Source: Limnanthes douglasii subsp. nivea (taxonomy: Eukaryota > Streptophyta > Magnoliopsida > Brassicales > Limnanthaceae). Taken from it: a stretch of DNA of 64,000 bases. The notes beneath the pieces are model-generated. The model was not told where the DNA came from, did not search any database, and was given only the letters and a program-made list of their open reading frames with translations. Both the position numbers and the translations under genes were made by a program. The stretch covers positions 62,516,742 to 62,580,741 of the forward strand of contig JAUPFV010000005.1 of the NCBI GenBank assembly GCA_036936605.1, given 5' to 3'. Below are positions 35,269 through 46,650 of this stretch, in pieces. Each line of letters begins with the position of its first letter. Positions within the stretch are counted from its first letter, which is position 1.

Positions 35269-35929
35269 TCGATGCATTTAAAAAATTGCAGAAAACTTTT
35301 CCAAACCAAACCCTAATCAAGAATGAAAAAGCAAAGAAAAATGAAGAAATCATACATATTCCAAGCCTTCTATCTTCTCTCTTCGAATGGTTTTGTGAAG
35401 AATGGGTTTTCTTCACTAAGCTTCTCTCTCTTTTGTGAAGAACTCCAAACTTTTTCTCTCTCTTCAATTTGTAAGGTACTGGTTTTGTTGTTTTGTGAAG
35501 AATGGTTTTAGTTGTAGTGAATGGGTAAAGGTATGTTAAGGTAATAGTTTTTTAAGAAAAAATGGGTATAAGGGAAAATGTGTATTTTCCTTTATGGAGG
35601 AAATAACAACATGGTGTTTTTTCTAAATTATGGGGGAAATAATAATTTTGATGGAGGAAATAGCTTTGGCCTATATATTTTAGTATTTAATGACTTACGA
35701 GTGGATATTGACGACCCATATAATGTATAAACGCCAAATTTTCTTTTGAAGTTTTAAGATTTATGAGTGGCTACTAGCATGGCCGATTTTTAGGCGATAA
35801 TTATTTAGAGAGTCCAACTATGTAGGTTCCTCACTAAAACCTTCATGCGCCACCGGTGTAGGAAAGCATACACCACTAAAAAATTCGAATATATACAAAA
35901 CGCTACGTGCGCACAAAAATATGATAATA

Positions 35930-36690
35930 TACTTCTAGATATAATTTTACATGTTCAATATTCCATGGGTGTACAAGGGAATTGGCTTGTACACCAACCA
36001 ACTTATATGTTCATCCTTTGATTTTGTCTATCGTCGTATAATAGCCTTTCCACATAGGACGAAGCTTAGCATCCCTAGGATCTTTGGCGTGCTAAAAAAC
36101 TTTCCTTAATATTTTGTCATCCACTTTTTTGTATATGCTCCTCTTTAATGTTTGATGGTGTTGAACCTTTAAGTGTGCCTTTTTATTTTTCTCCTTTATC
36201 ATGTACAAGTTTTCTCTTCTGCCTTCGGTGTTGCAGTCTTCAACGTAGTTGATCACCCTGTGATAGTGAAGTAAAGTCTCGGCTAGGCTATTGCATTCAT
36301 CCTATATACCAACAAAAAATGTATATCACTGGTGGTGGTTGGAGGCATTGTCATGTAAGCTCACAAGACCTCATGAAGAAACTCGGTCCATTTGGTAGCT
36401 GAACCTTCCATTTCTTTATTTAGGCCATCAATTATGTTATGAATAATTACCTCCACCTAACATTAGCTTGGGGAAAAAAATAATTGAGACGTTTTGTTGG
36501 ATCCCTTTGGCGAGGCATATAGAAGTTATTTGACATTCTAGAACTAGGTCTTATTAGTGGTGATTACCTTTGGTCCATCGAACCTACAACAAATGTTTTT
36601 TTAATGAATTTGATCATTTATATAGCTTCAGTCTTAGATAAAGGCTACACTCTGATCCACTTAGTAAAGTATTCAACCCCCAATAGCAGA
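35930..36690 (-). pseudogene. Gypsy (Tat-like) integrase relic
   Basis: Minus-strand translation shows pieces of the integrase core near 36690-36500 (LNTLL..; ECQITSICLAKG) and a better kept C-terminal part at about 36180-35930 (KLRPMWKGYYTTI, YKLVGVQ, HPWNIEHVKLYLEVYY), which matches the P.WEGPY / WN..HLK.YY end of gypsy integrases. Stops and frameshifts are frequent. Confidence 0.55.
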
Positions 36691-36699
36691 TATTGTTGA

Positions 36700-37310
36700 C
36701 AACCTAAGGCCTTAGGAAGAGGGTAACGGGGTCGAGAGTCCTTCGGTCAAACAGAAGGGGTTCAAATATAGTTTTCAAAATGGTTTTCGGCTTGTGCGAT
36801 ACATTTTTAAATATAGTTTCCAATTTTCTCTCAAACGTTAGGAGGGTTGTCTGGAGATCAAACCAAGACTGAACATCCTTGTCAGTTAGACTCACGACTA
36901 TATGGGTATAGTATGAGTCTAGTCCAGCTAATACTTGTGAAACCAAGTCATCTATGGTGACAAGACAACCAACTAAGGCTTGATTTTTATAAATGTATTA
37001 CATTTTAGCTAGGTACTCATCCATGTTAGAGCCACTATTTATTGATCTTTGAAACTCTTTTTTGAAATATGATATGATGGTATTGGCCTAAGAATCATAA
37101 AGCTTAGTTAAGACATCCTAAAGTCCTTTTGAGGACTTATGCTCCAATAGTTGGGAACCTATTTCAGGAGTAGTGGTGGTCAATAACCACCCAAGTAGCA
37201 ACTAATCTCAAGATTTCCAGTCTTCAAGGGCTGGATTTTCAACCAAAATGCCATTTGAGTTAAAGAGTACCTTTGGGGGACATGGGTGCCCCCTGTAATG
37301 TGGCCAAAAA
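36700..37310 (-). pseudogene. Ty1/copia gag relic
   Basis: The 80-codon minus-strand frame 36946-36704 contains LVSQVLAGLDSYYTHIVVSL, then SWFDLQTTLLTFERKLE, typical of plant copia gag (UBN2-type). Upstream to 37310 weaker pieces read AFWLKIQPLK and similar, in several frames. It joins the gypsy relic at about 36700, so one inserted next to or into the other. Confidence 0.6.
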
Positions 37311-37319
37311 GTCTATTTC

Positions 37320-38998
37320 CCTTTATAATACGGACAATCATAGTCTTACAAAAAATATTCCTTATTATTGTGACTAAATTTTATCTTGTTGTAACGTGTT
37401 GATTTAAAGTATCATGTGTGTATGTGTTCTAGGCTTGTTTTTTTATTGCACATGACTATTTATTTACTTGGGATAAAGTTTCGACTCAACCAATTTTATA
37501 GCCCAAACCCATGACCCAACTTGCTCAAGAAATTGCTAACCCTTAGATACTTAGAGTTAGCTATACTTCGGACACATTTTCTCAATCCTTAGAATCATTA
37601 ACTCTTCTCCTATTCGACACACTCACCTTCTCATATTCTTCACAACCCAATTACTTAGCACTATTACTCTTATTTTCTATTCTGATACTCGGTTCCTCTT
37701 CCTCTCATATTGATATTTATGCATGATCACTTATTTTACTTGTAGTTATTTAGTGACTGTTTCCGTTAAATTTGGTTGCTCATTTTCTCATCAATATGGA
37801 AAAGAAAAAGTAAACTGAGAATATTGATTATTTAACGGGATTTGTAAAATTTTGCTAGAAATATCTTACAATTCCATTCTAAAAAGGTCTTGGATCTTTA
37901 AACTATAGACGATTTGTTTATTTTATTAATATGTTAAATTTATTTTACAGAATGAAAATAAAAGATTCAAAGTAGTTGATAGCATGTAACAGAATACTAT
38001 ACCCCAAATTTAAACCTTCTTAAAATTAAGAAGATCATTATAATTAAAATAAATTCTAGACATGAGAGGTGGAACAAACAAGTTTTCGGTTGAAAAAATA
38101 GGAACAAAATAATGACCCTCGTGAGATTTTTTTTTACAAAACTGTCAAATAAAACTAGAGATTTGGAGATTATTATTAGGAAAATTAGACACATCGGTAC
38201 AAAAATATATGATAAGTTGAAAAAATAATTATAAGGTTTATTAAAATAGTACTGATGTTTTAGATAAAGTGTCAATATTATGATAAGATACACATACTAA
38301 AAATTTACCATTCATCAATAATTGATAAGGGGTTGCTTATGGTTAGACATGAATATAGAAAGCCTTTTTAAAAAAAGCTATAATTATCATTATAGAAGTT
38401 GATCGATTGCTAAAAATAGACCATGTAAAAAAGTTAATATATCATTTTTAAAAGAAAAAAGAAATTATTGATAAAAAAGAAGAACACTCAATGTAGCATG
38501 GGTGTAAATTTTATCAATTTTAACAAAGCATGCGTAAATTATTCATTCCTACCACGATTTATAAATGATTCATAATATATTAGATATTATAAGTCCAACA
38601 CGTTTATAATATTTTGACACCTTAACTAAAGTTATTGCGTTTGGATTGTTTGATCATTTGGATGTTTGACTAAAATGACTATTTAAGTCAACTGAGTAAC
38701 TTATTACTTATGAACATATTAAGAACTTTTCATTTCAAATAAGTATTTTAATACTCACCAACACATTTAGATACTACGCCTAACTATTTATTCATTTTTA
38801 TACTTATTATTATTGTTGCAAAAAATAAGAAGCATTTATTTGTCTTTTCCTAACATTTCATTAAGTATTTGAATCTAAGGTTTAAAGAAATCAAGCATTT
38901 AGAGTCTTCTTCAAGTGATTCTATCAAACTATAGACTAATAGTACCAAATGCGCGGTACCTAAAATATTCTCTCATAAGAAAACAATAGTTATCTTTT
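37320..38998. other. AT-rich intergenic
   Basis: No gene recognised. A segment at about 38640-38770 (TTTGACTAAAATGAC, TTTAAGTCAACTGAGTAAC) resembles 49605-49720, so both are copies of a dispersed repeat whose type I cannot name. Confidence 0.5.
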
Positions 38999-39143
38999 GG
39001 CTTAAATCCGTGATTGGTCTTGTGAATAAGATGATTTATTTTATATAGTTTTTTTTTATTTCAAAACGTTTGGTAAAGGTCCCTTGACTATGACGATAAT
39101 TATATATATCGACTTCAAAATGTCTGGTAGACAGTCATCGATT

Positions 39144-39816
39144 TGTTGGAATATATTTATTTAATATATTTATAGACTAACAATTATTTGGACCGACATG
39201 CTAAATAAACATATTCGATTATTGTCTTAAGGAAGTCCAAATTAAAAGTAGTCGAGTTAATTATTTAATTAACTAAATTGGACCTATGGGTAAAAAGGCG
39301 TTATGGGCTCAAGTGTGGTAACCGGGTTGAATTTGGGCACTGTGATGAAGAGGGCCCAAATCTCAACACTTAAGCCTGAATTAATAAATCAGGGATATAA
39401 ATTGAATTATAAATTTATTGGGTTATGGTCCCGGACACAAGGAAGTAACAAAGGATGGGCTTTACAATGTTGGGCTTCACATTGTAAAATCTATAAATAA
39501 GGGGCTAGGTTTAGGTATTTCATCACTCTAAACCCTAATCAGAAATACGGCCGCTTCCTTAGTGTCTGGAAACTTTTCTTTCTTCTCTAATCTGATTCTG
39601 CAGGTCTCTTAGTTTCATAAACGGAATCACCAGAGAACGTGGAATCGCTAAAGAACGCAAAAGAACGCTAGAGAATACTAGATGGATAGCAGCAGGCAAA
39701 CCCGTAAGTATTCTTGATTTTCTGTTTCTTCTATAGATGAATCTAGCAAAGGGTTTTATGATTTTTTCCGCGATTTGTTATATATTATTTGATGCGATTT
39801 CGGATAATATATAACA
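39144..39816 (+). repeat. 5' LTR of the copia element
   Basis: 673 bp, TGTTGGAATATATT...ATATAACA. It is nearly identical to 45977-46650 and related to the older solo LTR at 48215-48850. Confidence 0.95.
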
Positions 39817-39818
39817 AT

Positions 39819-39830
39819 TGGTATCAGAGC
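39819..39830 (+). other. Primer binding site of the copia element
   Basis: TGGTATCAGAGC, complementary to the 3' end of initiator tRNA-Met, starts two bases after the LTR. Confidence 0.95.
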
Positions 39831-39872
39831 CAAATAAACCCTTTTTGGATTCAGTAGAATAATCAAATTGAG

Positions 39873-40090
39873 CCCCCAAGGGGGTAGCCGAGTTGGTTGA
39901 GTATGGCATTATTATAACCAAAAGGTCATGAGTTCGAGTCCCTCTACATACGCTTTCTCGGCTGAGCCTGTCACCTTGCGTGGTTTACCTTCTGGCGTTG
40001 GTTTGCAGGCTATCGCGTCAGACTGAGGGTTTACCCTGTGCGCACTCATTGCACTCTGAGTAGCGGCTGCGGGTTCCCTCTGAAAAAAAA
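39873..40090 (+). mobile_element. tRNA-derived SINE inserted in the copia leader
   Basis: A 218-bp insertion has RNA polymerase III box A (TAGCCGAGTTGG, 39885-39896) and box B (AGTTCGAGTCC, 39931-39941) at tRNA spacing, an unrelated body and a terminal A-run. A perfect 17-bp duplication AGAATAATCAAATTGAG flanks it at 39856-39872 and 40091-40107. It belongs to the plant tRNA-head SINE type and would need a LINE for movement. It is not a functional tRNA gene: no acceptor stem closes. Confidence 0.92.
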
Positions 40091-40595
40091 AGAATAATCA
40101 AATTGAGTATTGATAGACAAAAATGCATATTTTTTCTTAATCGTAAAGAATCCATGTCATTGGGATTACGTGTTAATTGAATTGGTAGGGCATGGATTTA
40201 GGGATTGTATGAAAAACATGTTATGTGATTTATTGTATTGAAACACATGTTTTATTATCAGTAAATTGCAATTTTTATAGTTTGGGATTTGTTTTTTAAT
40301 TTTTTTTTCGGATAAAATTAGAGTTTATTGATGTCTGGAATTTTTCTCCCAAAATTAGCATCAAATCAACCCTAAAATAACGAATAAAATAAAAATTATT
40401 GGGACAGTGGCTCATCGACAGCTTAACCCCTAATGTTAACGCTGATCGAAGGCTGTCCGACGATGAACACCGTAACCTCCCAAAGAATAGGGACAAAAAA
40501 AAATACCAAACGGTAATAACAGCATGATGAATACTGGCTGGACCCACCCAAAACCCACAATATTACTACAAATAAATTTGTAAGGTGGGCCCGTT

Positions 40596-40767
40596 CAGGA
40601 CCTGCAGCCTACTGCAAATTGCAGCAGGCAGGTAAGCTGCTACAATTTGCAGCAGCGAGGTAGACTGCTGCAAATAGCAGCAGATAGCCTGCTGCAAATT
40701 GCAGCAGGGCTTAATATTTGCAGCGGCCTGCTGCACGTGCAGGCTGCTGCAAATATTAAGTTAAATA

Positions 40768-40803
<36 letters not shown>
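40596..40803. repeat. GCAGC-rich inverted-repeat block and (AT)n
   Basis: Within AT-rich leader DNA, CTGCTGCAAATTGCAGCAG-like small palindromes recur about five times (40600-40708). They are followed by a near-perfect inverted repeat at 40710-40760, arms CTTAATATTTGCAGC / GCTGCAAATATTAAG, centre CTGCACGTGCAG. An (AT)n run follows at about 40772-40803. Confidence 0.85.
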
Positions 40804-40805
<2 letters not shown>

Positions 40806-40987
40806 AAAAAAAAAAGTTATTAATTTGAAAATATTTGAACAATATATTTCACAAATATGATGTTTTGATATTTTTTTTTTGTATGTTTATTTGTGAATTA
40901 AATTGTATGTGTGTGAATGATAAAATGACGATGCATGACTAAGGTTTCGTAGACTGGTAGGTGAAACTAAGAAATTAATTTAATCCG

Positions 40988-41277
40988 CCCTCCGGAAGGT
41001 TAAAATTAATTTTCTTAAGGATCCTAGGCTTCGAAAGGTTCGGGGATTAATTTAAATTCAAATATTATCGGCCCTCCGGAAGGTTCACGTTTGGGTTTAA
41101 ATTAATCATGAACGGGAGAAAATAATAGAAAATAGTTGTTGTGTTGATTTTAATTTTAAGTAAATGACATCGGCCCTCCGGAAGGTCTCATTGGTACTTA
41201 GAAAATTAAAATAATGATCATGCTATTTTTTTTTCTCAAACTCATAAAATTTCATGTTAGTATGATTTGCCCTCCGG
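40988..41277. repeat. Four spaced copies of CCCTCCGGAAGG
   Basis: CCCTCCGGAAGG occurs exactly at 40988-40999, 41072-41083 and 41174-41185, and partially (CCCTCCGG) at 41270-41277, at intervals of 84-102 bp in otherwise AT-rich leader. The motif is a near-palindrome. Confidence 0.85.
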
Positions 41278-41395
41278 TATCTATTATCAATGAATTTTAT
41301 GTTTTACATGTATTTATCATATTCATGCATATGTTTTTCAGATATATGTCAATATGCTAAATGTGTTTTTTGTTGTTTGTTCACATATAGTATCC

Positions 41396-44029
41396 ATGGG
41401 TTACAATTTTTTGGGGAATCGTCCACCGACGTTGGATTGTTCGGACTTCCAATTGTGGAAGGAAGAAATGTTGCTGTTTTTATCTGTACATGATTACGAC
41501 TATGCACTGATAACTCCCAAACCATCTCCCCTTAGTCCGGAAAGTACACCGGATGAAACTAAGGCTGATGAAAAGTGGGAAAGGTCAAATAAGTTATGCA
41601 TGACGCTCTTGTTACAGGGAATACCAGTAGCATTGCGTGGGGCTGTCCCTAAAGGTGTTACCACTGCCTCGGTCTTTCTCACGGAGATTGAGAAAGCCTT
41701 TTCCAAAAATGAAAAGGTAGAGATGCAGCGTTTGCTCATCGAGCTAGCTACCAAAAAGTATAATGGCAAAGGTAAAATCCGGGAGCACATTCTGGGAATG
41801 TCGATGATTGGCCAAAAGTTAAAGGCAATCGGTTTAGACTTACCTGAGGAATGCATAGTGGGATTCACATTTCATTCGCTGCCAGACCGGTTTAAGTATT
41901 TCCAGTCCACCTATAACTGCATGCGAGAAAAGTGGAATATCAATGAGTTGATTTCCCACGCTGCACAAGAGGAGGAAAGACTTAAAGGCACAGCGCCTGA
42001 GGCTAATGTGATTACATCACCAAATAAGGCAGGACCTAAGCGGAAAGCAGATGGCAAAGGACCAGGTCAAGGTCCGGTAAAGAAGAAAAATCCTGAGGAA
42101 TCGACTGTAGGTCGATGCTTTTTCTGCAAAGAGAAAGGACATCTGAAGAAGGATTGTGAGAAACGCCGGGCTTACATGATAAGCAAAGGTACTCCCACAT
42201 CTTTGGTTGTTTCAGAAAGTAATATAGTTTATGTGAAAAGGAATACTTGGTGGGTTGATTCGGCTGCAACAACTCATGTTTGTGTTTCTTTGCAGGGTAC
42301 GTCAAAGAGCAGGATGCTAAGTGATGATGAAATATCCATTTTCACAGCAAACGGGAGCTCATGTGATGTTTTAGCTATTTGTGATTTTTCTTTAAAACTT
42401 TCCACTGGACATGTATTATTTTTAGAGGATGTAATGTATGTTCCCACTTTTCGAAGGAACTTAATTTATTTTCCAGTTTTAGACTTGCAAGGTTACTCTT
42501 GTCTGATGGGAAACAATTGTTTCACACTCTCTCTAAATAATATGATTGTTGGAAATGGAAATTTGATTAAAGAGGATAATTTGTATTTGTTGAATACTAT
42601 TAATAATCACAATATTTCTATGAATACACAACGTACATCAAACAACATTACTAAATCTGAAAGATCTTCTAAACTCTGGCACAAGCGGTTAGGTCATATA
42701 TCCAAAGTTAGGATGGACAAGCTTGTTGCTGAAGGTTTATTAGGCCCCCTTGATTACTCTGACTTCGGTATATGTGTCGAGTGTATCAAAGGGAAACAAA
42801 CCAAATTTAAAAGGATAGGAGCATATAGAGCGAAAGAAGTCTTAGAGTTGATACATACCGACATCTGTGGACCGTTTCCACAGGAATCGTGGAACGGGCA
42901 GCGGTACTTTATATCATTCATCGACGACTACTCTCGTTTTGATTACCTGTATCTTCTTCATGAAAAGTCTGAGGCCTTGGACAAGTTCATAACTTTTAAG
43001 ACCGAGGTTGAGAAACAATTTGGTAAAAGCATTAAGACCGTTAGATCTGACCGTGGTGGTGAATACTATGGTAGATATGACGGATCGGGTGAACAACGTC
43101 CAGGACCCTTTGCACAGTACCTAGAGAAGTATGGAATAGTCCCTCAATACACCATGCCCAGTTCACCTCGCATGAACGGTGTATCTGAGAGACGGAACCG
43201 AACACTAAAAGATATGGTTAGAAGCATGATAAGTCACTCATCTCTACCATTATCTCTCTGGGGGGAAGCCATCAAATGTGCCGCTTATATACTCAATCGA
43301 GTACCCACAAAGGCTACTGTTAGGACTCCATATGAGCTTTGGAACGGGCGTAAACCTAATTTAAAGCATCTGCATGTGTGGGGTTGTCCAGCTGAGGCGA
43401 GGCCTTACAAACCTCAAGAAAAGAAACTGGACCCAAAAATAGTTAGTTGTTTCTTCATAGGTTATTCCGAACATTCTAGAGGGTTTAAGCTTTATGATTC
43501 TCTCACTGGTACAATATTTGAGACAGGAACGGCCAAGTTTCTAGAGGATGTTGAGTTTGGGGGGAAGAATAAGGGAACATATGTTGATTTTGAGGAAGAA
43601 TCCATAAAAATTCATGAAGGTTTTAATAGGGATACTGAGATATCTGAAGATTGGGCGGTAATGCCAATCATTTCGATCCCATTAGAACAAGGTAATCCTC
43701 AGATTAACATTGATACTCCACTTGAGGGTTCTAACCAGGATACAGAGATTCAGGTAGAACAAGAGGAACCTCAAGATAATCTTCCACAAGGGAATCAAAA
43801 TGACATCGATCATAATGATCAAACTCTACCTCATCAAGAAGTGCAACAGGAGGAAATAGTGCCATTAAGAAGGTCCACTAGAGAAATGAAGAGTACTATA
43901 GGTCCAGAATTTATAGTATACCTTCAGGAGCATGATGAGTTATGTGCTGGAACTGTAGATGATCCCTCATCCTACAAACAGGCCATGGCAAGCTCTGAAT
44001 CTCAAAAGTGGATAGACGCTATGAAATAA
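41396..44029 (+). pseudogene. Copia gag-protease-integrase ORF (first part of broken polyprotein)
   Basis: The frame from ATG 41396 runs 877 codons to a TAA at 44027. An in-frame ATG at 41354 exists, but [10 protein letters not shown] at 41396 is the usual kind of copia gag start. Gag occupies about residues 1-230. A CCHC zinc knuckle starts at C241 ([14 protein letters not shown]). The protease centre is at D288 but reads D-S-A instead of D-S-G. The pre-integrase zinc region starts at W428 (WHKRLGH). The integrase core has D489 (HTDICGP), D552 (RSDRGGEY) and E598 (GVSERRN). The frame continues unchanged past the TAA into RT, so the stop is a point mutation, probably of a Glu codon. The normal product would be one polyprotein cleaved in cytoplasmic particles. 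Confidence 0.93.
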
Positions 44030-45581
44030 GAGTATAAATCAATGCAGGATAATGCGGTATGGGATCTTGTCCCATTACCTGAAGGGAAAAAGACAATTGG
44101 TTGTAAATGGGTTTACAAAACCAAACGCGATTCCCTGGGTAATGTGGAAAGACATAAAGCATGTCTTGTAGCGAAAGGTTATACTCAGCGTGAAGGGATT
44201 GATTTTAAAGAAACTTTCGCTCCAGTATCGACGAAGGTTATACTCAGCGAAAGGTTATACTCAGCATGTCTTGTAGCGAAAGGTTATACTCAGCGTGAAG
44301 GCATTAGTTGCACATTTTGACCTTGAACTTCATCAGATGGATGTTAAGACCGATTTTCTCAATGGTAATATTGAGGAAACGATCTACATGATGCAACCAG
44401 AACACTTTGTAGAAAGTAACTCAAAAGATCTGGTTTGCAGACTTAAGAAATCCATTTATGGGCTTAAACAAGATTCTCGTCAATGGTATCACAAATTCCT
44501 TGAGGTGATAGTCGGTTATGACTTTGAGATCAACTCGGTTGAGGATTGTGTTTATCACAAGTTCAGTGGGAGTAATTTCATATTTCTTATATTATATGTG
44601 GATGACATATTGCTTGCCTCGAACAATAAGGAATTGTTACACACTACAAAAAGATTTCTATCAGACAAGTTTGATATGAAGGATCTTGGTGATGTCAGTT
44701 TTGTGTTAGGAATCCAGATACATCGAGATCGTTCTTGTGGTATTCTTGGATTATCACAAAAAACATACATTAAAAGTGTGTTACAACGTTACGGATTGGC
44801 AGATTGCAAACCCCTAAGTACCCCTATAGCAAAGGGTGACAGACTTAGTCTGAGTCAATGTCCTAAGACAAAACTTGAGATTGAGGAAATGAAAACGGTC
44901 CCTTATGCTTCTGCAGTTGGGAGTTTAATGTATGCTCAAGTTTGTACTAGGCCGGACATTTCCTTTGCTGTAAACATGTTGGGGAGATATGTTAGTAACC
45001 CAGGAATGGATCACTGGAAAGCAGTTAAATGAGTACTCCGATATCTGCAAGGAACAAAGGGGCACATGTTGACATATAGGAAGTCGGATAAACAGGAGAT
45101 CATCGGGTATTCCGACTCGGATTTTGGTGGATGCGCAGACACATTAAAAAGCACGTCAGGAAACATATTCTTATTGGCTGGAGGTGCAATATCCTGGAAA
45201 AGTGTAAAGCAAACACTTATTGCATCGTCCACCATGGCAGCTGAATTTGTTGCATGCTTTGAGGCATCAAACCAGGCACTATGGCTGCGGAATTTTGTTA
45301 CTAGATTACGCATTGTACAAGGGATAGAAGGACCTATGAGGTTATATTGCGATAACAATTCCGCAGTGCAGTACTCTAACAGCAACAGGAGCGTGTCTAA
45401 ATCCAAACACATAGACATAAAGTTTCTGTCTGTTAAAGAAAGAGTACAGATGGGTCAGATAAGTATAGAGCACATCGGAACAAACTCCATGATAGCAGAT
45501 CCCCTAACAAAGGCGGTTTTGCCTAAGGTTTTCCAGGGACACACCATCAGTATGGGTGTAGTTGATTTAGAGGATTGTTAG
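44030..45581 (+). pseudogene. Copia reverse transcriptase-RNase H (second part, rearranged)
   Basis: RT begins in the frame of the upstream ORF ([35 protein letters not shown]). At 44231-44301 a scrambled insertion of AAGGTTATACTCAGC-containing pieces, copied from 44157-44194, replaces about nine codons and shifts the frame. RT resumes at about 44298 (HQMDVKTDFLNG) with the catalytic YVDD at 44595-44606. A TGA at 45030, where Trp is expected (K-W-VLRYL), is a second stop. RNase H follows from 45033 to the final stop at 45579 (GYSDSDFGG, WKSVKQ, YCDNNSA, KHIDIKF, DPLTKA). It is not functional as it stands. Confidence 0.9.
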
Positions 45582-45965
45582 TTTCAGTGGGAGAGTTTGT
45601 AATAGGATCTGATGTTATATTTTGCAGTATTGTGCACATTAAAGTTTATTGCAATATATATGCTTGGAAATATTTATTGATATTTGTACTGTACTGGATC
45701 TCCAAAAGTAGGAACCATTTAAGAGTAGATATGTACGATTACAAGCCATATTACTCTTAGACCATGCTCCATAATTGGCCCAAGTAATTGATTGATTATG
45801 GTAATGTGATTACTGTTGCATCCTATTGTTCACATTACGAGAAAGAGGTCTTTAGTCCTTTATTGTTATCAATCATGTACGGGGTTGTACCGTTTTCCCA
45901 TTGACAATGAATATAGGGATCCCATTAAAGTTGAATATGTATTCTTGAGTAGCATATGACGGTCC

Positions 45966-45976
45966 AAGTGGGAGAT
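45966..45976 (+). other. Polypurine tract of the copia element
   Basis: AAGTGGGAGAT directly precedes the 3' LTR. Confidence 0.85.
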
Positions 45977-46650
45977 TGTTGGAATATATTTATTTAATAT
46001 ATTTATAGACTAACAATTATTTGGACCGACATGCTAAATAAACATATTCGATTATTGTCTTAAGGAAGTCCAAATTAAAAGTAGTCGAGTTAATTATTTA
46101 ATTAACTAAATTGGACCTATGGGTAAAAAGGCGTTATGGGCTCAAGTGTGGTAACCGGGTTGAATTTGGGCACTGTGATGAAGAGGGCCCAAATCTCAAC
46201 ACTTAAGCCTGAATTAATAAATCAGGGATATAAATTGAATTATCAATTTATTGAGTTATGGTCCCGGACACAAGGAAGTAACAAAGGATGGGCTTTACAA
46301 TGTTGGGCTTCACATTGTAAAATCTATAAATAAGGGGCTAGGTTTAGGTATTTCATCACTCTAAACCCTAATCAGAAATACGGCCGCTTCCTTAGTGTCT
46401 GGAAACTTTTCCTTCTTCTCTAATCTGATTCTGCAGGTCTCTTAGTTTCATAAATGGAATCGCCGGAGAACGTGGAATTGCTAAAGAACGCAAAAGAACG
46501 CTAGAGAATACTAGATGGATAGCAGCAGGCAAACCCGTAAGTATTCTTGATTTTCTGTTTCTTCTATAGATGAATCTAGCAAAGGGTTTTATTATTTTTT
46601 TCCGCGATTTGTTATATATTATTTGATGCGATTTCGGATAATATATAACA
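45977..46650 (+). repeat. 3' LTR of the copia element
   Basis: 674 bp, pair of 39144-39816, followed by TSD CGATT. Open frames in both LTRs (39303-39500 and 46136-46333) are incidental. Confidence 0.95.

Larger units (their letters stand above)
34324..35671. mobile_element. Mutator-type non-autonomous element with palindrome array
   Basis: Both ends carry GGCCAAAGCTATTTCCTCC as inverted repeats (a perfect 21-bp TIR, then imperfect similarity), and a perfect 9-bp direct repeat TATATATTT flanks the element at 34315-34323 and 35672-35680. A 9-bp TSD is the Mutator superfamily signature. The 1348-bp interior encodes no transposase. It holds a series of inverted repeats (34735-35268), a tandem array (35018-35175) and a T/C-rich right part. 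A second copy enters the window at 63272. It inserted in a gypsy relic. Confidence 0.85.
39144..46650 (+). mobile_element. Full-length Ty1/copia element, young but defective
   Basis: Two LTRs (39144-39816 and 45977-46650) begin TGTTGG and end AACA. The perfect TSD CGATT is at 39139-39143 and 46651-46655. An initiator-tRNA-Met-type PBS and an AAGTGGGAGAT polypurine tract are in place. The gag-pol order gag, protease, integrase, RT, RNase H is that of copia. The LTRs differ at about eight substitutions and one indel by eye, so insertion is recent. Its leader (39831-41395) is unusually long because it holds a SINE and a GC-rich palindrome block. Pol has two stops and a small rearrangement. Confidence 0.95.

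Noticed and set aside
39303..39500. 65-codon protein present twice (also 46136-46333)
   Set aside because: It lies wholly within the two copies of the copia LTR; the duplication is the LTR pair, not a gene family.
39885..39945. Functional tRNA gene
   Set aside because: Boxes A and B are present, but no acceptor stem or cloverleaf closes, and the segment continues into a SINE body with A-tail and TSD.
42036..42305. Minus-strand frames over the copia polyprotein
   Set aside because: They are shadow frames of the long plus-strand ORF.
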